In this document: positions 22,326 through 36,285 of the stretch, piece after piece
Position numbering within the stretch: position 1 is the first letter of the stretch
Layout of the letters: the number at the start of each line of letters is the position of its first letter
NCBI GenBank assembly: GCA_013396525.1
Contig: VWYX01001352.1
Span: 1-64,000 of the forward strand
DNA: 64,000 nucleotides
Direction: 5' to 3'
Origin: Chaetorhynchus papuensis
Lineage: Eukaryota; Chordata; Aves; Passeriformes; Rhipiduridae
Made by a program: the position numbers and the translations under genes
The notes under the pieces: generated by a model
The model's input: the letters and a program-made list of their open reading frames with translations, nothing else
Told to the model about the DNA's origin: nothing
Databases searched by the model: none

Positions 22326-25300
22326 TCAGCTGTTAACCATCCTGCCATTTGCAACAGGCTTTAAAAAGTCATTTTTATCCTCAGACATAATGTGAGCAGT
22401 TTTCAAAATGAGGCTGCCAACACTGACTGATGTGCTGATGGGCAGGCAGCTTGCATTGCTAACAGATGTTGTGATCGGCTGACTGAAGCAAGAAGTTACG
22501 GGCAGGATTGTTTTCTGCTCCTCCCTGAGGAGAAAAATAAGTTACACAAATATTAAACAAGGACATGCACAAGTATCCGGAACTGAATTGTGTGCATTAA
22601 ATAAATACTGACATAAACTCATTTTTAGCAACAGGCTAAACGTCTTCCTCTGGAATGGTACACGCTTGAGATGTTAAAGTAGTCTGCCTCATTTTCAAAG
22701 GCCGCTTTACTCGTTAAAGACTACAGAACATATAAACCTAAAATAGTGTATTTCAAAATCTACCTCTCCACAGAGATTTGTGCAAACAGTCCGCCATTTA
22801 ACCTTTTGAAGTTTTAACTCCTGTTAACTATAAAAATATTCTGCATTTTTTTGCTTACTGACTGTGAAAGGTATTTTGAACAGCTGTGACACGTTTCAGT
22901 GTGTACGATTACAACGATGCATACAAACAATGGTACCAGCCTGGGACTTTCAGCTTTGTGGCCTAATTCTATTTCTTAACAAATTCTTCTCACTCCACCA
23001 TGTATAAACAATGCAGATGTCTAATCCAAGTCTGAGCAGGTACGTAGTTCATCCTTACACAATCATGCTTCCACTATTCTGATGCTGCTGTTTGTCTAAC
23101 ATTGGCAGACACTGCTGTTTTGTCTAACACTCACAGAATCACAAGGTCTTCACCTAAACTTTGTCTCTTCTGTTCCATAGATTCTTTCTGGTGCTGCTTT
23201 AGCAGATGCCCGTTCTCTACGGTTGTTCCGTTGAGCAGCTGATCCTCTTGGGAGCTAATCCCTAGCTGTATGTCCAGAATCTCCTACAAGAGAAAAGAAG
23301 AAATGCCCATCAACTCTCTCCCTACCAGCTTTACATCTTCCTATTAAGTTCCACTACATTAAGCTAATGGAAATGGGATTCTGGTCATAAGACTCTTTAA
23401 TTTTATGTCATACCATTGGAATGTCTACCACATTTCACTAAAGGAAAAGCCAATTATTCAAAGATGGCTGTGAACGACAAGAGCAGTATAAACTGTGAGC
23501 TGGTTTTGACTTCACTAGTATTAACTGCCAGGTATCCGAGTGAGAAGTACAAGACCCCAAGTGTTAAAATAAGGTAGATGTTGGATGTCATTACTAGGAC
23601 TAAAACCAAAAGGCTTTACTTTCAACATACTAATCTATAAAGACTAATGAAAGGACCCAGCGACCTCTTTAGACACAGATTTTTGTACTCACTTCTATCT
23701 GTTCACCTTGCCCATCAGGTTCGTCTGTATCGAGGGCTGACAGCTCCAGTTCAATGTCTCGGTCTGGCTTTGTGTCTGCACAGTCTTCAGGATAATCAGT
23801 CTAAAAAAAGAAGTAAGATGTTCTCTGAATATCAAGCTGGCTTTTCACTTGCTTCACACAACACTGGAATATTAAAATGAAAACAGAAGATGCATTTCTA
23901 GCACACAACATTTCTACAAGACAAGAGAGCTAGTCAGACAAAAATGAACTTCAGCCATAGACAACACAGGATAGAAGGCTAAATCTAATCCCAATAAAGT
24001 ACTGTGACAGAGAGATAAAATGAACACTGAAGCAGAAATTTGAATAAAGTCCATTGGCAAAATGTTTAGATTTATAACACGTACAAATAGACAAAAACTA
24101 ATGATTGCATGAAAATGATTGTCACATTCTTCCCGCTTTGTAAATTCATGTTTGGAGCAGCAGTGTAGCAGGTGCACCTGCCTAATCTTAGGGAAATAAC
24201 TGAGTGCAACAACAGTGACTTAACTTGCAGAGAATGTGCTATAAATATTTGAGAGTGTTAAAATTAAAACTAAGTTTCAACTCTTAGTTAAAATTCATGC
24301 GCTTCTGTATATATATATAAACACCCTCAAAGATTTGTTTCATCCCAATTACCCCTTTCTTTACCTCACCATTCCTCAAATCAATTTCCTTGCTTAAAAG
24401 ATTTAAGGTAAGACGACTGCCTTCATCTAGAGAATTCCACTTCTGCTGCATGGCAAGGGCGTTTGCCTCTCTCTGAAGGAGTAAGGAGTTGCTTTTGGCC
24501 TATGGAAAGAAACAGATCAGTTACCAACCACTACACCTAAACCAAGTGTGGTCAGATGGCAAAGTAACCCACTCACAAAAGCACAGCTCCCTCGCTAGAT
24601 GGAGAACCGTGTGTTCTCTTAATGCACTGCACTTATTTCTTTCTGCATTTGCTGATGTGCATCGGATACAGCACTTTCTCCCCAAAACAGCCTTCCTGAT
24701 GCCAGTGGAACAGCTCCTATTAGCAGTCCTACTGCAGCACGCAAAGTGCTGCAGGACTTGTGTCTACTTGAACCCTTACTGATCATTCTGCATTTATACT
24801 ATTTTCCATAGGCTACACTAAGAAAATGTATTTTAAAGCACTTTACTAAACAATTTTTAAGTTAAAAAACCCTCATGGTATAATAACGGGTCTTACCTGC
24901 TGTAATTCAATACTCAATAGATCTCCAGTGCTGGAATGCTTTCTGTGACCAGACAAATCTGTCACTATGAACCTGTCCCTTTAAAAGAAAGAAGGCAAGG
25001 CTAGGAATTAAAAACAAGTTCTCTAAATCAAACATCCCATAACTTCATCAGTCTATCAATGTTAGATTTTTGGACAGAAACTAGATGTGATTAAGACAAT
25101 GTGTTCTTCATCTTCACTGTGGCTCATAATGCTTCAAGGCATTGTATGAAGCAAACATCCTTATTTTACACATGGGTAAGATGTGGCAAGAAAACCTGAA
25201 ACTACTGAAGATTTTGACATGACAGCTTGGCAGCACCTGACTCCAGCTCTTTGATAGGTCTCTCGAGGGATACACTGCTAGAAACTGTGCACTATTAACT

Positions 25301-28300
25301 GCATTAAGTATTAAAGACTACACAAGTTTTAACCTAGTTTTTTTTCCAAGGCTTTATGCTGGATAGGTAAGAAGTCTTTCACTTTAAAATTAAAAATGCC
25401 TATTAAAAGACATTCCAGATTCTTCCCCCACACACAGAGGACTTTGAAGAACTGCAAGCTACAGGAAAAGCTGTGAACAGAGCTCAGGAAGGAGTGCGTA
25501 CCGTTCTGCATAACGTGCTGAGGAAGCAGAATCTGAGCCATAGGCACTCCATCTTGAGTCTACAGCATTGACATAAGGAACATAATCTGTAAAAGAATTA
25601 AGATACCATTCACTCACTATCTTCTCTTGAATTCAGTGGGGTATACATGTTCTTCAGCTCTTCGCATTTCATAGCTACAGTAAGCACAAAGAGGATGAAA
25701 TGCTCACGGTGTGTATGAATGATGAATTACTGTCACACAAAGCCTGTACTTGTACCTGATACACTGATGGGCTTAGTAGCACTTCCTTGGGAAGCAGTGG
25801 CCTGGATTGGGTCTGTCGTGTGATAACCTGTGCGGGATGACCTGGAGATTGCACCCCACTTGGAGATGATCGGTCCATCACTGAACGGGATTATAGGATC
25901 CTCCTCCTTTGCCCTCCTCTGCGTTTCAAACAAATGCACTCTCCTTTTAACATCCCCGCTGTCCAAATCCTACATATTCAGGACACAGAAGATACATGGA
26001 CTCATTTGAGATTATGCACATTTTTCAGCTGGCCAGCAACTTTCTCATTATTGTTGCCTATTTACAAAACTGGGAAAGGATATTCCAAACAACTGCAAAT
26101 GAGCAGAACTACTTTAGGATACTAATAATGGAAGCTATCATCTTTTTTTTTTTTTTTAAAAAAAAAAGGCTGGTTTAACCAAACAGAAGACACTTCAGCA
26201 TGTAAGGATCATCACACTAATGAGAGAACATGCAGAAAACCCCTACCATTAACACGGCATTGGAATTGGCAATCACATCCTTGGGCTCTGAGTCGATAGC
26301 ATTTATACAAGAGCCAATAGTGCCACAAGACCACGGTGAATAGTGAGAGAGATGGTCTTCCTCAAATTTAGTTCCACTCAAATCACTGACACTCTCTGAG
26401 AACTACAGAAAAGGGAATAAATAAGCAATGAATAATAAAAACAGGGAATTCAGTTTTAAAATGAGAAGATACATTTACTGCTATTTAATTAAATTATCTC
26501 GAAAGTCAATCAAGGAGTTCCAGCCATATTCAAGACTTGACTTGGGGACAACGTAAACTGTTTTGTCAAATTTTAAACCAGTGCCCCTGGCAGCTGTCAG
26601 AGGGTAAACTTTGCCATACAAACAACTGCCTGGCCTGCTAAGATGAGAGACTGGAATCTGTGTTAGTGTCAGGTTTCCTTAGGCAAATACCTACAGCAAC
26701 TTAACTGAGAGGAAGCCGTGCATTTTCCTTTAACGTATTAGCCATTGGTAAATAAAAATACAACTTACAACCCTCCAGCCTGGGTAAAAACGACTAAATC
26801 CAGATCCACCTTGAATGCATGCATAAGGCACTTCAGGTACACCTACAAGATCTGTTCTGAATAAGCATTAACACCTCAGATATCACCAAGAAAACTGTCA
26901 AACCACAGCTACGAGTGCTTGCCACAGTGGTTTGCAAACTAGTTTCTTGGATGCATCTAATTTAGAGAGATAGAATAAAATACTTTAAGGTTTTTCTTTT
27001 CTTCAAAAGCACACTACTGCTGTTTCTTGAGTTCCCATTCTTCTTTACAAGACTTATACAGAAGTACACAATGTCCTACCAAATGCCTTTTACCACTTTT
27101 AAAGGAATGCATTCTTTGGGACTTGATGAGCACTTGAAGTTTGACTCAGGCTACTCATCAAGTCAAAGCCATTTGGAGTATCAAAGGCAATGTATGTTTT
27201 AATGGAAAACACAACTGCTGTTCCCTACACAAAAACCTGGAGGTTCGCAAAGTGAGTTCAGTAAAATTACATTTCATTTAGTCAGGCTGAATTGAATCCC
27301 TTCACTTCTTGACCTTTTTTCTGCAGTCATGTTTAGCATCACCTTAATACCAAATTGAATGCATCATTATTAGATATCACTTTCCTTTTGCTAGAATTTT
27401 AATTCAATTTTATGAACGATAAGTGGCAGGTAGAAAATCTTTAATAGAAATATTAAATGGCATCTTACAGAAACAGGAAGGGAAAATAAAGGAGTTCTTT
27501 GGCTTCCCACCTCTGTGCTGAAATCTACACTGAAGAGAGGAGAAGGTGGTGTTGGAGATGGTGTTGCCATAGGAAGCGTTGACGATACCAGAGGAGTTTT
27601 CTGTGTGTGGTACTGTGCCCATTGCTCCGGCTTCCGTCTCAGCTGCTCATCATAACCAGTCTTCAAATGACCACAAGGCTCCTAGAAAGAATAAATACAG
27701 GACTGGATATCCCACCACACTCTAATCAGAAGGCAAATACTTGCATGGGACACACTTGGATCCCCAAATTTCCTTGGGTCTGTGATCCTCCACTGATATC
27801 ACTTGAAGAATTTCACAAGAATTTGTAGGCCCACGTACGGCAACTCAAATCTTAAATATACAATTAATTCAAGCAACATGCATGGGCATTAAAGAGGCAG
27901 AGGGGCTCTGGTCCTGATTCAGACTAGAGTGGTCTGTTTTGCAAGCCCATTTTAAGGTTAAAAACAAAACAAGAACTTCGTCCAAGTCACATGCCCGGAT
28001 CACTGTCATAAACAGGCCTATGCTAATTGTTTACCAACTTTCCAGTAATGACCTTCAGAAGCAACTCTGCACAGAGCCTTTCCTTCCTGGCTCTCACTTA
28101 CCCTTGGTAAAGGCACAGTCCTCTGCTCGTTTGGAGGTTGACAAGCCACAGAGTAATACCCATCCAGAGAGTTGTACCTCTCCCGTAACGATGTCTGATA
28201 GACAGATGAGTGCATCACATCCATGGGAGGTAAAGAATTGCTCCTAATGATATCATCTCGTGGGTACATCTGTGGGCGCCAGATGCGCCGGCTGTCATAA

Positions 28301-31300
28301 ACTGGAGCATACATTCCAGAGGGGACAGGAGGGACCGGTCCATACGGCTGCGGAGGAGGAGGCTGGTATGGAGAATTCAGTCGATCTCGAGGGGGAAATG
28401 TACTGTAATGATCGGCATATGGCACGGAAGCAGGTGGGAGGGAGGATTCTGGAACGTTATTGGACCTCACAAAGCGAGGAACACAGGGAGCCACACCAGC
28501 TGGTACTGTTGGAGGTGCTGGATAATACCCTTAAAAATTGGAAAAAGGCACATTTAATACAACCACAAACGACCCAGAATTTTACACCTTCTAAAACTGT
28601 AAATAGCATTGGTAAGTACCTTTAGAGAATGAGGAGTCACACTTTACAAACCTCTTACTGACCCTACCATGTTTCTGTTAAATGTAATTTCACGTATGAC
28701 AACCATATTTGCAGAATTTGGAAAATACTGCTCCTATGTACTATGGTGTAACTATGTAACTGAAAACACGGATCTTGAGCAATTCTTTACATAGGAAGTT
28801 AAAATAGTTCTCTCTAAAATAAAAAGCTGTATTGGTAAAAAATAAAAAGTCTATAAATAACCAGTAACACTTGACTTATTCTTCTTTCTTTTGAGAGGAT
28901 TGCCTGAACACCTCTACCTTTAGAGAGCTGTGAATGACTCAGTGCTGTAAACCACAATTGTTTGCTTGAATAGAAACATGCACAGCGCAACCTAAAAAGA
29001 TAACTGGAACCTTCGGAAAACATTTGAGCAAGCACAACGACGTGTAAGCCCCCCAGCAGAAGCATGCTATGCCTCTGAATCCTGCCCATGGATACCCTCA
29101 CAGATAGGCCATGGCAAGAGCAAGCCTAAATAAAAGCAATTAAATGCTAACAAAGGAAAAAGTAGGATGAAAGGCCTTGAGGTTCAAGTTCTTCTGGAGG
29201 CTGATGTGTAAGCTGTATAACATACAGCACACAAAGGCAAGAATCATCAACACTGGGAGCAAACTGCAAGTCCCTCACATACCCAGCAATTAACAAGATC
29301 AGTATTCCATTAAGTGAAGATTCGGCTGATATTTAATAAAAATAAAATAAAATAGACATTGACAAAACAGATACAAAGTATTTCTGTCTGTCCATATTTC
29401 TCACCATTTGGGCTTTTCCAGAGAAAAGTTCAGAGCAATTTTTTACTCAGTGCTCATCTCACTCACCTGTCTGTGGGTACTGTGGAACTTCATATGACAG
29501 CTGAGTCCTGGGATCTTGGAAATATTGAACATTATCAGAATGTGGAGGGTAGACAGGTACTCTGGGAACAAACGGGCTGGATTTTGGAGGCACAGAATTA
29601 ACTTCTGTTCCAATATTAGGAGGACCAGCTGAGGTAGCTGCTGCCTGGCTTACAGGAGTCTTGGGTGGAGAACCAATTTTACTGAAAAGGATTACCAAGG
29701 CATCATTAAGCAGATCTTCACTTATTTCAGTTAGTCACCTCTTCATGCACACTCCTACATAACATGGCAATTTGGGCCTTCTCATTGCCTCTGGAATTTT
29801 GTTTTTCATACCCCAAACTGGTGCTACATCTTAGACTTTCTCCTAGGAGAACTCAAAAATGGACATAAATTTGATACCCTTTGTAAGTGTATCCTGGTAA
29901 TGATAAAGGCTTTGAAAAGCTGTTTAGAGACTCTGTTTCCTGCAGAATTATCTACGAAGTTTTAAGTGAAAACCCCAAAACTGGAAGGTTTCTAGGAAGT
30001 ACATGCTATGTGCATCCTTCTTGGCTTTAGGAAATGTAAAATTTTGAGTACAATTTATTGCACGTAATAGCATATTTGTATGTAATATGTACATCATTTA
30101 TTTGTATGCCATAACTTTTTATTTTCATGCAATAACCCAACAGTAACTAAGATACCAGGCTGAGAACAACTGAATACGAGATAAAGGGAGATATTTACAT
30201 TTTGTCTACATTGCACATGAGTACTGAACAGCTAAAACAACAGGTGCTGGCTCTGACACCCTGAACCCACAGGCTTTGTGTGACTGTACCTGCACTGCAG
30301 AGCAAGACCTTACACAGCTCTGCAGCCACTGAGCACCAGCAATAACTGCAAGCCAGGACCACACTTCACCTGTTGGCCACCCACAAACTCCACGATAATC
30401 TAAAAGCCAAATGTTCTGTTTAACTGTCTTGATGTAAAAAAAGCCACCTACTTTTCAGGGAGTGATTCTGTGGGGGACCCAGAAGTGTTCTGGCCATTGG
30501 CTCCAGTCTTGCCTCCCTTCTTGGTGTTCTCCAGAGCTCTCAGGGAGGTGTCTGCACAGCGGGGGATCAGCTGGGGGACCCCAGTTTCTAGGTTAGCTAT
30601 TCCATTAGTACTTGGCACCATCTTGCCCGTTGCCTCAGGGCTTCCTATGACAGAGATGACGTTTCCCGTTGTGGTTGAGACGGTGCTATTTACGCCAACT
30701 TTATTGAGAAGGGGGAATGTTCTCACTGTTGCGCTGATTTTTTTGTTCCTCAAGCGGTATCTACAAACAAACATGTGCAAACACACAAAAGGCAAGATGG
30801 TAGAAAAAGTGCTTATTGAGAAGTTTAATGGATTTGCAAAACTAGCAAAAAGAAGAGATTGAGAGGAACATGACACTGAAAAATTACAAACTTATTTTAA
30901 CAACTGGAACCCAAGATCATCTCTCCTCTTATAAGATCCATTTTGCAGTTCTTCGAAAATGCATTTGGGTCAAAACAGCTTCAAGAATGCAGAGCTGCAT
31001 ACTGTTCAATAACTCAGTTTATTCCTTAATCAATTAAAATGTAATTAATGTTCTCTCTTGTAGGTGATATAATCAATCCCTGAGAGACACTGAGCTTAGA
31101 CTCAGTTTCAGGAAAGGAATTTTTCCCTCATAAAGGGTAAAATAAAAAATAAAACTGGAATTAGTCTGTAGACATTGGTTTGCTGTACCTTCAATTTCAT
31201 ATAAAGAATTGTCACTTCAAGAGAGTCACAAATCCTTCCAAAAGAATGAATGTATGGAAGAGAATGTTTTCAAAAATCTCTGTAGATTGTTTGGATTTAG

Positions 31301-34300
31301 ATTAAAAGGAGGGAAAAAAAAGTAAAAGGAAAAAGTCTCCCACACTCACTTTTCAAGCTCTTCCTGAGAATGAGCAAATGTACAGTTTGTTCCTCTCGGA
31401 CACCCCCCTTGCTGTCGAAGGTCTCGGCACATACTTGTTTTGTATTTGCTATTTGGTTGTGGCTTTAAAAAAAAAACAACAAACAAAAACCACAAGACAT
31501 TCCTCTTACATCTATCAGACATTCACACAAAACCAGGCTTAAAATACAGAAAATACATCCATGGTATGTTTTTACATTTTGCATTTTTAATCAGAAAGAC
31601 AAGGATATTCCTTGTTGAGGGGCTAAGTTGTCCTTGCATGGATTTCACTATGGCCAGCTCTGCTGCATTCCATATTCACAAATACTAGGTTCTCAAAATC
31701 TGAACACAGTAAATAACAGGATCATCAATTATCCCATAGGAAAGGCCATAAATATTTCACATCAACAATAATTTTTCCAAGTTGCATCTCCCAGTAAATG
31801 TACATTAAGATGTAATGCAATGATCAAGTCTGGTTACCTGAGGAGTTTCATGGCCTTTTCTACTGTAATTCTGAATGAAATCCACCAGCCCATGGACCAC
31901 AGTCTTTACAGCGACCATCGCGTTTTCCAGCTGCTCCCATGTTGGAGATGCTGCATCTAAAATTATGAAAAGCAGGGTTGTCACTCTGCCAATAATTCCA
32001 GCAGTATCATAAATAAGAGGCAAGTCTTGTATTACTTTATAACACCAAGTACTAGGACAGAACTCGGAGAGCTCTGAAGAAGAGTTTATTATGTTAATGG
32101 GAATTTCGAAACTGGGAATGGAGGTTATCATCTTAATAATTTATTTTGCTAGATATGAAGAATACCAAGAAAAGTTTAAAATGCTTGATTTGCATACCTG
32201 GATTTGGATCTATGTTTGCCAGGAGCTCTAAATGAGGCCTCAGCCTGTTTAGGTTTGCAGGATCCCCCGTGCGCTGCAAGACAATCGTCAACTCTTGTAC
32301 ACTCTTAGCAAAAGATTCCGGAGATTGAAGCTGAAAATAAAGGGAGCATTAGTGTGCTGCATCTTACAACTGTGAATTACTAATCTTAAAAAGATATTCA
32401 TGACATTGGTTCCTAAATGCAATATGTAGTGTCTTCAGATGGCATATAGAGAGGATCAGTGGAGAGAAATTGTATTTCTCAACTCAGAATCTGCCCTATG
32501 AAGCTTCATCATAAGACACCAAAAAGTTAGTTAAAGTACTTCATAAGAGATGAATGTGCTACATCAGGAAAAAAACCTTCAATCTAGTTTTAATTAATAT
32601 TTGATAGGACTACAAACAAAAAGTTAATTCATGGGGTTCTTTGATTTTTATCGTAACATTTGATAGTCAAAACTAATGCTACAAAGACACTAAAATCATC
32701 CCTTTGACAAACCTTGTCAATAATGGATTGCATGTGTGATTTATGTGCCAGGTCTCCATAAAGAAGGGAAGACCACTGTTCTGGTGATATTCGAAGTCCC
32801 GCTTCCATGGCAATGTGAACAATCTGGGCATCGTGTTCTCTCCGCAAAGCCTCGTAACTCCGGAACTCTTCTTTAAGTTGCATCAGAGAAGAATCTTCAT
32901 CCCTTTTAGTGACCTAATAAATAGTAATAGTTAAACATTCCTTCTTTAACAAAAAATCTCCATGTCCATCATAAAAAGACAGTTGCACAGCACAAACCAC
33001 AGTGCTGGTGTTTTACCTTAAAGCATGATGCTCTATACAGTAGCTGCACAACGTGACCAATGCTTGTTTTAGAGGCCTGAGGAAATCTTGGTTCCAGCCT
33101 TTGCACAACAAAAAGTACCAGAACTTTTCTTGAGAGTGCAGAGCCATCTTCCAGTGCCAGTAATACAAGTTTCAGTGCCTCCTCTTGCATAGCTTTAACA
33201 CACAAAAATGAAAGTTAAATATATTCCAGAAAACAGCAAGGCTACTGGATTTGAACAGATAAGTAGGAGCATCTGAATCATCTTGAATGTAATTCCTTAC
33301 TGCTTTTTATCTTACTAAAAGAAAGCCTTTCAATCTTCTAAAAGAAGTTGCTAGTTTAGAAGAAGTATTTAGAATCACTCTAAGCACAGCAAACTTACAG
33401 CTAAGACTAACTTTCAGTAATAAACACATCAGTAGTGCAGTTTTTATACTTTTCTCCACTTTCTTCTTGGCAGAACATCTTTAACTGAACAGAAGAAATT
33501 TCAAAAAAATTTTTGTTAAGAAAAGGTACAGCTAAATATATTCTGTTGCAGATGTCCAGGTCTCTTACCTGGTCCTAGAAACTGGCACCCTCGTGCCCTG
33601 ACAGCAGCCCAAAGATTGGCAGAAAGCTGCTGAGGATTTTGGTGCTGCAGGATGAGCTCTGTGACAGTTCTCTCTCCCAGCGACCGAGCTGCCCTCATGG
33701 CTCTGACCCGACCCTCCTCCTCCACCAGCTGACAATTCACCAGTGTCACAAGCTTCCTCTGCATTGGACGGCTCAGTGCACTCTGATTCAAGCTTGCAAC
33801 ACCTTCAGAGAAAGGGATAAAAGGCTAAGCAGTGCTTCTCATCAAATTCATCCGAGTGAGACAAAAAAAAATGTCTAACAGTGTATGTCTTTTTCTAGGA
33901 CTTGGATACCAGTCACAGGTACCTTCCCTTCTCTTAGGCAACTCTGTGTAATCCTTTATCAAGAAGAACTTTAATTAAAATCTTAAACTGACATCAAAGC
34001 CATCCTTTGGGGAAAGTTCAGCTTTAGTACAAAGTTAGCCCTAAGGCAGTATTATTAAACAGAGTATTTTGTAAACTTAAAATAAAAAAACCACAAACAA
34101 GGGTCACAAGTGTGAATAAGCTTTTAAAGACACAAGGGCAATTTTATTAGAAAAATGAGAGTATTATCTCACTGACATTTACAATCAGTGCTGAAAACAC
34201 AATGCTGTTAAAAGCAAGCTACATCAAAATTCCACTGTTCAGCAGAGACTCACCTTTCCCTCCACTTAATGGCTTTAAGTAGAGTGCCAAATCCTCAACA

Positions 34301-35956
34301 CATTTCTTTGCTACTTCATAATGTTTGTTCTCTCCTACATTACTCAACTTTACTGTCTGATGATCAGGTACCTAAAAAAATGCAGGGGGGAGGAAGGGGG
34401 AGAAGAATTACATACACCTGGCTGACCTCTCTGATGGTACCCACATCACCATTAATTACATAACACTGCAGATGTGCACTGCTCTGAGAGCAGGGAAACA
34501 CAGGACCCACCCAGGGCATGTACATGGCATAAGGAACTACAAAAAGGGCCCAAGATGAGGATTAGGGTGATGAAAGATGGTTTTTGTTATTACTCAACAC
34601 TTTAAAAACAGAAGTAGAGTAGAAAACAATAGCCAAGGTCTAAAAAATGACGAACACAAGACCTGAGAAGGTGATCAGCATGATTTACTACAGACACACA
34701 AAAGAAGCTGTAAGACAAAATTAACTAGTAAGAACATAATAAAGCAAAGTTAAAAAATAATTTAAGCATCATTTGGGCATGCTGAAATCTTCCAAGAGAA
34801 GAAGCAGGAAACTTAACTAGGTGGAAAAAAAATCAGAGTAACAAGGTCAGATAAGGAAAACAGAGGGAGTGTTAGTCATAATAAATTAATTGTTTGAAAT
34901 ACATTGCAAGAAGTTAGGAGACCATGAAAATAAACGTCGAAGATCAAGGCAGTGATCTGACACATAAAAAAAATGAAACGAACATGTGAACTTGAGAAAC
35001 AAAACTGCTCTGACATAGTGTTATTACCAATAGCTGTGTCAAGGCATGTGATAGGACATTAAAAACCAAAATAAAAAACATCTTCTTACTGCATCATCAA
35101 GGTGTTAGAGAGAGAGTAACATGAAAAAGCACATGAATCAGCGTAAGGGGAACAGACTTATTTAGTCTCCATAAAGCGCAGTGCTGATTATATAATCACT
35201 GTTTTGCCACTGCTACGAGACAGCGAAGGGAACATTCCTGGCCTGATTAGCCAGTGTCTGCACATGCAACTGAAAAGCCATCATCAGGCATATTTTAAAA
35301 AAAATTATACACACACACTTCTGGAACTTGGTTAAACAGCCACTTCCAAACATGTGACATTTAGAAACGAGATTTCTCACAAGGCCACGATGAACGAGTG
35401 CAATCTGCAGGTTCACTCATTCTACTGACAATTGGGACAGATAATTGTCTGTTTCCCAATGGGGATTTTACTCCAGACACAGTTCAAGAGCCTTTTAAAA
35501 TCAGAATTCAGGTTACAATTAGAACACATTTTCATTTTATGGGAAGATGGTCCCGAAATGGTGCAGTTGCTTTTGGAGCACGTATGGACTCCGAGACAGT
35601 CCAGAGTTAAGCCTTACCATTTATCTGGACTAAAATGAGGAAGGAAGAGCAGCACACGTATTGCAACTGGCACAGATAAGGTAACAACACGAAGTGGGCA
35701 GAATAAAGAGCTGCTTCAGCCATACCTGGGCTCCAACCAGCTGGAGGAGTGCAAAGTTCACAGGAAGCACATCGATGTCTGTGTTGATGGCAGTCTGGTC
35801 AAAAGGACATGCCTTGCGATGGAGCTTGTTCAGGCAGGTCTTGCACACGGTGTGAGAGCAACCTAAGCTGATGGGTTTGTGCACATTCTCATCAAACTCG
35901 TTGTAGCAGATTGGGCAGGACAGAAATTCTGTCCACTGAGCTGCCTGCACAGGCAT
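22326..35956 (-). CDS. RC3H2: Roquin-2 (RING, ROQ and CCCH zinc-finger RNA-binding E3 ligase), 20 coding exons
   Basis: Binds stem-loops in 3' UTRs of immune and developmental mRNAs, recruits deadenylation machinery, and has a RING E3 domain. Exons (minus, 5' to 3'): 35726-35956, 34254-34371, 33569-33802, 33017-33192, 32713-32913, 32198-32330, 31838-31956, 31350-31462, 30452-30760, 29467-29681, 28102-28529, 27511-27681, 26247-26402, 25756-25969, 25502-25586, 24897-24978, 24365-24499, 23693-23800, 23135-23283, 22326-22524. All junctions are GT-AG with matching phases; they sum to 3576 nt, or 1191 residues, equal to human. RING at residues 14-54 (CPICYNEF...CPFDQ), ROQ domain about 90-400 ([39 protein letters not shown]), CCCH finger C416-x8-C425-x5-C431-x3-H435, a proline-rich middle ([17 protein letters not shown]), and a C-terminal helical region ending MVNS. 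The start [11 protein letters not shown] is the family start; an acceptor at 36023-36024 implies an upstream non-coding exon. Confidence 0.97.
26143..26167. repeat. T15A10 homopolymer palindrome
   Basis: Fifteen T followed directly by ten A in an RC3H2 intron, able to form a simple A:T hairpin and prone to sequencing error. Confidence 0.85.
27120..27164. repeat. Perfect 11-bp inverted repeat in an RC3H2 intron
   Basis: GACTTGATGAG at 27120-27130 and its exact reverse complement at 27154-27164 surround a 23-nt loop. Outer bases CTTTG/AAAG extend the stem past a small bulge. It lacks the C/D box layout of a snoRNA. Function is unknown. Confidence 0.7.
32429..32519 (-). ncRNA. SNORD90: C/D-box snoRNA SNORD90, intronic in RC3H2
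   Basis: A 91-nt minus-strand unit in the intron between RC3H2 exons 32713-32913 and 32198-32330, ending about 98 nt before the downstream exon, a usual distance for splicing-dependent snoRNA processing. Seen 5' to 3': terminal stem GTGTCT, C box ATGATGA (32506-32512), D' box CTGA (32484-32487), C'-like TGATCCT (32452-32458), D box CTGA (32435-32438), and closing stem AGACAC, an exact complement of the first. Sequences upstream of D' (CATAGGGCAGATT) and D (TATATGCCAT) would be the guide regions. Human SNORD90 (HBII-295) is hosted by RC3H2, so the identity rests on structure plus host; to my knowledge its rRNA target is unassigned. Confidence 0.88.
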
Positions 35957-36270
35957 TGTGGAAGCTGGACACTTGTTTAGCAGGCTAGCAGACCATTATT
36001 TCACTGTACTATGTTTTGGCAGCTGTAAGTGAATAACAGAGTATTTAAAACATGCTTTCTGGCAATTTAGAATAATTTTTAATTTAAAAAACAGACCACA
36101 ATTTCAATATTACAAAGAATAAAACCAAATCCTTATGCTGAAGTACTCGAAAACCCCAACTCTGTGTTAGTTTAACATCTGTACCAAAAAAGGCTCATGA
36201 ACTAAATTAATGCAGACTACCATAAATTTAACTTATTATAAATAGCATTAAAGGTTGGTTTTCTTTTTTT

Positions 36271-36285
36271 GGGGGGGGGGGGGGG
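36271..36285. repeat. G15 homopolymer
   Basis: Fifteen consecutive G, preceded by T7 and followed by AAGGGG. The RC3H2 transcript carries the C-rich strand; the plus strand could form a G-quadruplex. Confidence 0.9.

Noticed and set aside
27120..27164. C/D snoRNA at the RC3H2 intron hairpin (contains TGATGAG and CTGA)
   Set aside because: The C-like and D-like boxes are only about 10 bases apart and lie within a long hairpin; this is not the C/D layout.
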